Source of the DNA: Acidimicrobiales bacterium
GTDB taxonomy: Bacteria; Actinomycetota; Acidimicrobiia; Acidimicrobiales; Poriferisodalaceae
Direction of reading: 5' to 3'
Assembly: GCA_020439485.1 (NCBI GenBank)
Contig: JAGQSP010000089.1
Span: forward strand, 30,078-41,319
Length of the DNA: 11,242 nt
The position numbers and the translations under genes are program-made. The notes beneath the pieces were generated by a model, which saw only the letters and a program-made list of their open reading frames with translations, had not been told where the DNA came from and searched no databases. Below are positions 6,695 through 11,242 of the stretch, piece after piece; positions within the stretch are counted from its first letter, which is position 1; the number at the start of each line of letters is the position of its first letter.

Positions 6695-6769
6695 GCGCGT
6701 CTCCTGCGATGTATTGCTACGAACATCGGAAGAGTCGACCGAATCGGATGCGAGTTCAGCTCTTTGGCC
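6695..6769 (-). other. Short motB-fliL intergenic gap
   Basis: This 75-bp gap is less GC-rich than the genes around it and ends in the AGGAGA ribosome site of fliL. A weak pair of hexamers (TCGACT and CAATAC, 16 bases apart on the minus strand) could be a promoter but is far from consensus. No terminator-like hairpin with a T-tract is seen. Confidence 0.25.
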
Positions 6770-7756
6770 TCATCCGACGATTCGCGACAGGTCGCCGCCC
6801 AGATCGACCCTGATGCCGTCGATGGCATCGGCAGGCGGACCGGTTTGGGTTGGAACCTGGGTTGGGTCCTGCTGGTCGGGCTCGATCGAGTCGATCATCG
6901 AGTCATCCAGCGGATCTATCGACACCACTATCTCGACACGACGGTTCTTGGCCCGATTCTCATCAGAGTTGTTCTCGACCAGCGGCCTGGTGTCGGCGTG
7001 TCCGACCACCTCCATGCGGGTGGGCGAGATGCCGAACTGCTCTATCAACAGATCGCTGACCGCAATGGCGCGAGACGCTGACAGATCCCAGTTCGAGTAG
7101 CCGGGCTGATCGAGGGGCACGTCGTCTGTGTGACCGTGGACTTTTATGGGGTTGTCGAAGTCGGCGAGCACGCCGGCGACAACTCCTACGAACTCTTGGC
7201 CCATTCCCGCTTCGAGGTCGGAGCTGCCGCTTCGAAACAAGATGTCATCGGTCGACAACACGATGGTGAGACCTTCGGCGCTTATGCGTGTTGTGACCGA
7301 GTCTTCGATTCCCAGTCGGGTGGTGGCCTCGAGAAGGGCAGCCTCGACCTCGACCAACTCTGACAGGTCGAGCACCCTAGGGTTGTCGACCTCGTCTGGG
7401 TCTTCGGTACTTGAAGACGGCTCGGACTCGGTGGCGTTGCGAACGGCCTCGGCGATCTCTGACAGGTCGCGGTCGATGGCCACCACGGTGATGGCCCCAC
7501 CGGCTGTGGGGCTGGGCGATCCGTTGGGCTGGTTTGCCCCGATGAGCGAAGGCCCACCCTGGAGGATGAACTGTTGATAGGCCGAATTGCCGAAGGCCTC
7601 CTCGAGGCCCTTCAGCATGGTCAAGAACTTGGCATCGTCCACCGAAGACATGGCGAACAACATGACGAAGAACGCCATGAGCAGGGTGACCATGTCGGCA
7701 TAGGTGGTCAGGAACCCCTCGCCGGCATCTTCGGCCTTCTTCTTTCGTTTCGCCAC
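6770..7756 (-). CDS. motB: Flagellar stator protein MotB
   Basis: MotB pairs with MotA to form the ion-driven stator and anchors it to peptidoglycan. The 328-residue protein has a basic N-terminus (KRKKK) and one membrane helix (15-38) with the ion-binding Asp21 in TYADMVTLLMAFFVMLFAMS. A plug/linker region at about 40-150 is rich in Ser, Asp and Glu, and an OmpA-like peptidoglycan-binding domain lies at about 160-280. That domain shows the GHTDDVP motif at 208-214, NWDLSASRA at 222-230 and NRRVEI at 271-276. A Pro/Asp/Gln-rich tail of about 48 residues follows. The start is GTG 7756 with AAGGGGG upstream, 9 bp after motA. YADMVTLLMAFFVMLF resembles proton-type MotB, but the coupling ion cannot be decided from sequence alone. 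Confidence 0.97.
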   Translation of the reverse strand: MAKRKKKAEDAGEGFLTTYADMVTLLMAFFVMLFAMSSVDDAKFLTMLKGLEEAFGNSAYQQFILQGGPSLIGANQPNGSPSPTAGGAITVVAIDRDLSEIAEAVRNATESEPSSSTEDPDEVDNPRVLDLSELVEVEAALLEATTRLGIEDSVTTRISAEGLTIVLSTDDILFRSGSSDLEAGMGQEFVGVVAGVLADFDNPIKVHGHTDDVPLDQPGYSNWDLSASRAIAVSDLLIEQFGISPTRMEVVGHADTRPLVENNSDENRAKNRRVEIVVSIDPLDDSMIDSIEPDQQDPTQVPTQTGPPADAIDGIRVDLGGDLSRIVG

Positions 7757-7765
7757 GCGGCCCCC

Positions 7766-8551
7766 TTAGGCCGACTTCTCGAGGCGGGCCTTCGAGCCGA
7801 TGCGCAGCTCTGGCTGCAGGTAGGCCTCGAGCCGCTCGACCAGGTGTCGTGGAGTGGCTCCCTCGCGGATCGCCAGGATTCCCTCGACGGTCAGCTCCTT
7901 TGATGCCAGCTCCAGTTCGTTCAGCACCGACAGCTTCTGGGCCACAGGACCGAAGATGACGTTGGCGAAGAACACGCCGTAGAGGGTCGTCAACAGGGCC
8001 AAGGCCATGCCGGTACCCAGAGCCGACGGGTCCGACAGGTTGCCGAGAATGTTGATGAGGCCGATGACGGTGCCGATCATGCCCAGGGTCGGGCAGTACT
8101 CGACGATCTTCTTGAACAGACCGATCATCGACTCGTGCCTGGCTTCCATGGCGATGATCTCGGCCTCCATCACCTGGCGGACCTCCTCGCCTTCGAGGCC
8201 GTCCACCACCATCTGCAGGCCCGACCGCAAGAACTGATTCTCGAGGTCGTCGAGGCCTTCTTCGAGGGCGAGGATTCCCTCGCGCCTGGCAGCCTCGGCA
8301 TAGTTCATCAACTGGGTCACCAGATCGTCTGGATTGTCAGGCGATCCCGTGAAGGCCACGATGAAACCCTTGGGCAAACGCTTTGCGTCGTCCATTCGAT
8401 AGCCGGACAGCGCAGCACCGAGGGCGCCGAACAACACCAGCACGAACGAGGACGGGCCTATCAGGGGGCCGAACGAGTTGCCGTCCATGATCGTCGAGAC
8501 GATGATGGCGACGAATACGAGGCCCAGCCCGATTAGCGTGAGTGGATCCAT
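7766..8551 (-). CDS. motA: Flagellar stator protein MotA
   Basis: MotA forms the pentameric ring around the MotB dimer and rotates to drive the C-ring through FliG. The 261-residue product has four hydrophobic segments (about 2-20, 30-50, 150-170, 180-202) and a large cytoplasmic loop between the second and third. The loop contains AARREGILALEEGL (87-100), where the Arg and Glu residues that contact FliG are expected. Two conserved prolines are present: Pro154 in EYCPTLGMIGTVIGL and Pro202 in FGPVAQKL. Together with LTVEGILAIREGATPRHLVERLEAYL these are diagnostic of MotA. The ATG at 8551 lies 6 bp after the flbD stop, with AGGAG inside the end of flbD. The TAA stop is 9 bp before motB. Confidence 0.98.
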   Translation of the reverse strand: MDPLTLIGLGLVFVAIIVSTIMDGNSFGPLIGPSSFVLVLFGALGAALSGYRMDDAKRLPKGFIVAFTGSPDNPDDLVTQLMNYAEAARREGILALEEGLDDLENQFLRSGLQMVVDGLEGEEVRQVMEAEIIAMEARHESMIGLFKKIVEYCPTLGMIGTVIGLINILGNLSDPSALGTGMALALLTTLYGVFFANVIFGPVAQKLSVLNELELASKELTVEGILAIREGATPRHLVERLEAYLQPELRIGSKARLEKSA

Positions 8552-8557
8552 CAGGAA

Positions 8558-8803
8558 TCACTCCTCGTCTGATCGCAGCAGGCTCAACGCCGGCGCCGAT
8601 TCCTGCCTCAGCTGATCCGTCACAGCGATTACCGAAGCCCTGAACATCTTGGAACGCTCGACGATCTCGTGCGGGGCCTCGGCAACAACCATCTTGCGGC
8701 CATCGGCCAGCGTGATGACGGTGTCGGGCGTGGCCTCGATGAACTCGATCAGATCGGCGTTGATGTACATGGGCTCACCCTTAAGCCGATGCACGAGAAT
8801 CAT
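8558..8803 (-). CDS. flbD: FlbD/SwrD family flagellar protein
   Basis: This is a small protein of the FlbD family (SwrD in Bacillus subtilis), which lies next to hook and stator genes in many bacteria; SwrD raises motor power for swarming. The 81-residue product begins MILVHRLKGEPMYINADLIEFIEATPDTVITLADGRKMVV, an excellent match to the family pattern of an N-terminal MI.VxRLNG and central PDTxITLxxGxxxVV. The C-terminal quarter is polar and variable. There is no signal peptide or membrane segment. The ATG at 8803 has a strong GGAGGTGA ribosome site. It is the first gene after the 133-bp gap behind flgE and is followed at 6 bp by motA, so it may head a stator/switch/export transcript. It should not be confused with the Caulobacter FlbD transcription factor, which is unrelated. 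Confidence 0.93.
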   Translation of the reverse strand: MILVHRLKGEPMYINADLIEFIEATPDTVITLADGRKMVVAEAPHEIVERSKMFRASVIAVTDQLRQESAPALSLLRSDEE

Positions 8804-8936
8804 CTGTCACCTCCGTGTTGACGAGGACCATCCATGTCCCAGGGGTTCGTCGACTCCCAGGACCCGGGCATAAGTGGTTAGGTCCGAACACAATCACTGA
8901 TACGACCACTAAGAGTGCTAACTCAACCGGCTTCTA
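8804..8936 (-). promoter_or_regulatory. flgE-flbD intergenic region with possible promoter and imperfect hairpin
   Basis: This is the longest non-coding stretch in the window. On the minus strand TTGAGT (8926-8921) and TATCAG (8902-8897) are 18 bases apart and match four of six bases of each sigma-70-type hexamer, a weak promoter candidate for flbD-motA. Closer to flbD, 8836-8863 can form an imperfect stem (GTCC/GGAC plus GGG/CCC around a 10-base loop or so, with small bulges), without a T-tract. The flbD-proximal end holds its GGAGGT ribosome site. A tandem TAG TAG ends flgE at 8934-8939. A regulatory role is inferred from position rather than from strong motifs. Confidence 0.3.
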
Positions 8937-10166
8937 CTACCGCTTGATGTTCACGAGATCAGACAACAGCTCGTCAGTAGTCGTGATCACACGAGAGTTC
9001 GCCTGGAAGCCGCGCTGGGCGATGATGAGGTTGGTGAACTCGCGCGACAGGTCGACGTTCGACATCTCGAGCGTGCCGCTCGACATGAGCCCGCGATTGC
9101 CGGTGCCTGGCATGCCCACCAGAGGCTCACCCGAGTTGACCGACACCTGATATGTCGAGTCGGTGGCCCTCAACAAGCCGGCAGGGTTCGAGAACGAGGC
9201 GGTGGCAATCTGGCCCAGGGTCTTGCTCTCGCCGTTCGAGAACTGGCCGTCGATGACGCCGGTGTCCGAAATCGAGAATCCCGTCAGGTGACCGATGGCC
9301 TGGCCGTCCTTGTTCTTGGCCTCCATAGTCGACTCGCCACCGAACTGAACGAGAGGAAGGCTCGAGCCCAGTTCGATGTCGAAGTTCAACGCCGCAGCGC
9401 CGGGAGGGGTATAGCCGGACAAGGCCAGCGTTGGGGCGCTGGTGAGCTGGCCGGACGTGTCGAACTGCACGACGGCGGGGGTGAGAGTTGCCGCGTTGCC
9501 GTCGATGGTGCCTGCGACGCTCCAATCGTTCAGCGCCGTCTTGGTGAAGGTGAGCATCAGCTCGTGGGCCACACCCAGCGAGTCGAAGATCTCGATCGAA
9601 GTTGTCGCCACCCCACCGATGGCGGTATCCGACGAAAGGCTGCCACCCACCGAAACCTCACCGGTCGGAATGGGGTCGATCACCTGACCCAGCGGAACCT
9701 GCAGGTTCTGCACCGGTCCATTCGTGTCGATAGCTCCACTGGCGTCTGCCTGCCAGCCCTGCACGAAGGCTCCGGCACCGGTGGCCAGCATGCCCAACTC
9801 GTCGAATGTGAAAGAACCGAGCCTGGTATAGGCGCGGCCCCCGGCACCGTCATCGACGATGAAGAACCCGTCGCCCTGGATGGCGAGGTCGGTGTTGCGG
9901 CCGGTCGCCTGGCTGGCGCCCTGTGTGAACACACCTTCGATCTGGGCCACCTTGACACCCAGACCGATCTGGGCCGGGTTGATTCCGGCGCGATCGGCCG
10001 ATGTGCCCGAAGCGCCTCTCAGTACCTGAGAGATCGACTCCGCAAAGGTCACGGTGCTGGCTTTGAAGCCGGCCGTGTTGACGTTCGCGATGTTGTTGCC
10101 GACAACGTCCATGACCGTCTGATGGCTCCGAAGGCCGCTGACTCCGGCAAACATTGATCGCAGCAT
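8937..10166 (-). CDS. flgE: Flagellar hook protein FlgE
   Basis: FlgE polymerises into the hook that joins basal body and filament; it is exported by the type III apparatus without a cleaved signal. The 409-residue protein has the rod/hook N-terminal motif MLRSMFAGVSGLRSHQTVMDVVGNNIANVNTAGFKAS (1-37), which ends in the family NTxGFK signature. The central LAIQGDGFFIV segment (94-104), a variable exposed middle region (about 150-300), and the C-terminal helix LEMSNVDLSREFTNLIIAQRGFQANSRVITTTDELLSDLVNIKR complete it. The length is close to that of enterobacterial FlgE. The ATG at 10166 follows AAGGA at 8 bases. Gene position after flgD also fits. Two TAG codons in tandem end the frame. Confidence 0.97.
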   Translation of the reverse strand: MLRSMFAGVSGLRSHQTVMDVVGNNIANVNTAGFKASTVTFAESISQVLRGASGTSADRAGINPAQIGLGVKVAQIEGVFTQGASQATGRNTDLAIQGDGFFIVDDGAGGRAYTRLGSFTFDELGMLATGAGAFVQGWQADASGAIDTNGPVQNLQVPLGQVIDPIPTGEVSVGGSLSSDTAIGGVATTSIEIFDSLGVAHELMLTFTKTALNDWSVAGTIDGNAATLTPAVVQFDTSGQLTSAPTLALSGYTPPGAAALNFDIELGSSLPLVQFGGESTMEAKNKDGQAIGHLTGFSISDTGVIDGQFSNGESKTLGQIATASFSNPAGLLRATDSTYQVSVNSGEPLVGMPGTGNRGLMSSGTLEMSNVDLSREFTNLIIAQRGFQANSRVITTTDELLSDLVNIKR

Positions 10167-10238
10167 TTTGTCGTTCCTTCTGTGGTGGGGTTTGGGTTCT
10201 TGGTTTGAGTGGGTGACTGGCTGGTGGATGATCGAGGG
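10167..10238 (-). promoter_or_regulatory. C/A-rich, G-poor leader before flgE
   Basis: The 72-bp flgD-flgE gap reads as an almost pure C/A stretch on the transcribed sense strand (about 10170-10230), very unlike the GC-rich genes around it, and ends in the AAGGA ribosome site of flgE. Such a leader would have little secondary structure and could favour strong translation of the abundant hook protein. No promoter hexamers stand out. Confidence 0.35.
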
Positions 10239-10640
10239 CTAGGCGTCGGCCCGCACTTCGAGGACTTCGTCGATGGACACCTCGTAGCCGTCGACGCTGA
10301 GAATCGGCCCGCTTGGTGACGCCCTCACAGCGGACACCACGCCGGTTATCTCGCCGGCAGCCGGGTGGTCGGCCACGACGGTTCGCCCGATCATGGCCGA
10401 GGCGGTACTGAACTGGCCGATGCCGACGATGTGCGACTGGAGGCTCGCAAGTTGTTGCACAGCCTCGACGTTGGCCAACTGGCTGGTCTGCTGCAGCAGC
10501 GCCGAACCATCCATGGGTTCCATTGGGTTCTGATGCCTGAGCTGGGCAACCAGCAGCTCCATGAACAGGTCTGTGCTCATGGAGCCGAGACCGGTTGATC
10601 CTTCGGCCGATTTGAGACTGGGCGTTATCGAGCTGATCAT
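10239..10640 (-). CDS. flgD: Flagellar hook assembly protein FlgD (short form)
   Basis: FlgD is the hook cap, a scaffold that stays at the growing tip while FlgE subunits are added. The 133-residue product contains the conserved N-terminal FlgD segment DLFMELLVAQLRHQNPMEPMDGSALLQQTSQLANVEAVQQL (22-62) and the following SAMIGRTVVADHP motif. A short beta-rich end follows (GEITGVVSAVRASPSGPILSVDGYEVSIDEVLEVR). The larger C-terminal region of enterobacterial FlgD (about 230 residues) is missing, as in other short FlgDs such as that of Bacillus. The ATG at 10640 has AGGAG 7 bases upstream. The open frame extends upstream to 10859, but that part is a shadow of fliK. The gene starts 11 bp after the fliK stop. 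Confidence 0.95.
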   Translation of the reverse strand: MISSITPSLKSAEGSTGLGSMSTDLFMELLVAQLRHQNPMEPMDGSALLQQTSQLANVEAVQQLASLQSHIVGIGQFSTASAMIGRTVVADHPAAGEITGVVSAVRASPSGPILSVDGYEVSIDEVLEVRADA

Positions 10641-10651
10641 GTTGTGCTCCT

Positions 10652-11242
10652 CTAGAGCCTTCCGTCGAACGAGCCCGGGCCCGTCGACTGCGCAACCAAC
10701 GAGCTGATCGACGCAGATCTGTTCATGAAACGGGCCGAGTTGTCGGGCCCGGCGGCGCGCACGCCAGCCGTTGCCCCCGCGGCGACTGCCGCGCTTTCGA
10801 ACCCGGCGCTGTTGTTCTGGCGCCGTTTGTCGAGCATGTCCGACAGGTCGCGCTGCCACCGGTTGGCATCGGCCGTGCCGGCGCCGGCATCGTCGACCGT
10901 CACGCTGACCCCGCCAGGCTCCGACACGACCCGAATCTTGATGCCGTGCTGCTCCTCGAGATCCAGCGTCACGGCGCGGGGTGGCGGCAACGACGCTGCT
11001 CTGTCCACCGCGTCGAGCACACGCTCGACCAACATGGCCGCACTGCGGGAGATCCCCGAGCTGGCCAGTTCGAACCCAGAGCGCAGTATGTGGGCAGGGC
11101 TCTGCGGGGGCCTGGATGCAGCTGCAAAGTCGGCAGCCAACTCGGCGGCCTGATCCATCGCGGCCTGCGAGGTGACCGGTGCCGCATCGAGTTGGGCGGT
11201 CTCGGTCGAACCGTCTCCCGAGGCGAGTTCGTCGGCGGCGGT
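10652..11242 (-). CDS. fliK: Probable flagellar hook-length control protein FliK, C-terminal part (cut by window edge)
   Basis: FliK is a secreted molecular ruler; its C-terminal domain contacts FlhB to stop hook growth and switch export to filament proteins. The open frame continues to the window edge, so 196 residues of the C-terminal part are seen. The first ~60 visible residues are Ala/Ser/Asp-rich, as in FliK linkers. A region at about 92-145 of the visible part fits the hook-length control domain: AVTLDLEEQHGIKIRVVSEPGGVSVTVDDAG, then WQRDLSDMLDKRRQ. The match is weak, and the classic L.P..LG.V motif is degraded. A low-complexity tail of about 50 residues follows. The call leans on position directly before flgD and flgE. 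The ATG at 11158 is internal, not the true start. It ends in TAG 11 bp before flgD. Confidence 0.7.
   Translation of the reverse strand, partial: TAADELASGDGSTETAQLDAAPVTSQAAMDQAAELAADFAAASRPPQSPAHILRSGFELASSGISRSAAMLVERVLDAVDRAASLPPPRAVTLDLEEQHGIKIRVVSEPGGVSVTVDDAGAGTADANRWQRDLSDMLDKRRQNNSAGFESAAVAAGATAGVRAAGPDNSARFMNRSASISSLVAQSTGPGSFDGRL

Noticed and set aside
5293..7081. Two long plus-strand open frames (5293-6237 and 6011-7081)
   Set aside because: Both are antisense to fliM, fliL and motB, which are unmistakable. The plus-strand products resemble no family and have shadow-like composition.
8913..8921. GAGTGCTAA, identical to one half of the CIRCE operator bound by HrcA
   Set aside because: CIRCE needs an inverted second copy after 9 bases. 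The bases there match poorly (2 of 9), so this is taken as a chance half-site.
10641..10859. N-terminal extension of flgD by 73 codons
   Set aside because: It overlaps fliK and is shadow-like. The ATG at 10640 has a good AGGAG site and yields a standard FlgD start.

Overview
This window is a GC-rich stretch of a bacterial chromosome. It holds one almost gap-free block of flagellar genes, all on the minus strand. Read in the direction of transcription (high to low coordinates), the order is fliK (3' part) - flgD - flgE - flbD - motA - motB - fliL - fliM - fliN - fliO - fliP - fliQ - fliR - an unrecognised 100-residue gene - flhB - flhA (5' part). This order, with motAB and flbD between the hook gene and fliL, together with high GC, frequent GTG starts and strong third-position GC, suggests a flagellated actinomycetote, perhaps of the Acidimicrobiia type. 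The taxon is an inference from gene order and composition, not a proven assignment.

Region by region: 10652-11242 encodes the C-terminal part of the hook-length control protein. 10239-10640 and 8937-10166 encode the hook cap FlgD and the hook protein FlgE. After a 133-bp intergenic region, the only place besides two smaller gaps where a promoter could easily sit, come flbD and the stator genes motA and motB (6770-8803). fliL follows, then the switch proteins FliM and FliN (4505-6213), then the export-gate genes fliO, fliP, fliQ and fliR (2026-4505). A small unknown gene (1635-1937) separates fliR from flhB, and flhA runs off the left end. Most junctions are coupled: GTGA at fliM/fliN, TGATG at fliN/fliO, a 17-bp overlap at fliO/fliP, and gaps of 1-16 bp at most others. 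The block probably behaves as one or a few long transcripts.

Together the products build the type III export gate (FlhA, FlhB, FliO, FliP, FliQ, FliR), assemble the hook (FliK, FlgD, FlgE), form the C-ring switch (FliM, FliN) and supply the torque-generating stator (MotA, MotB, FliL). No chemotaxis, mobile-element, CRISPR or RNA gene is visible.

The window is a recognisable flagellar locus rather than a new system, but several proteins depart from textbook forms. FlhB has NPVR where the autocleavage motif NPTH is expected. FliM starts without the CheY-binding peptide. FliN carries a ~160-residue extra N-terminal domain. FliP has a ~60-residue Pro/Glu/Thr insert after its signal sequence. A small helical protein of unknown function sits inside the export-gate genes.
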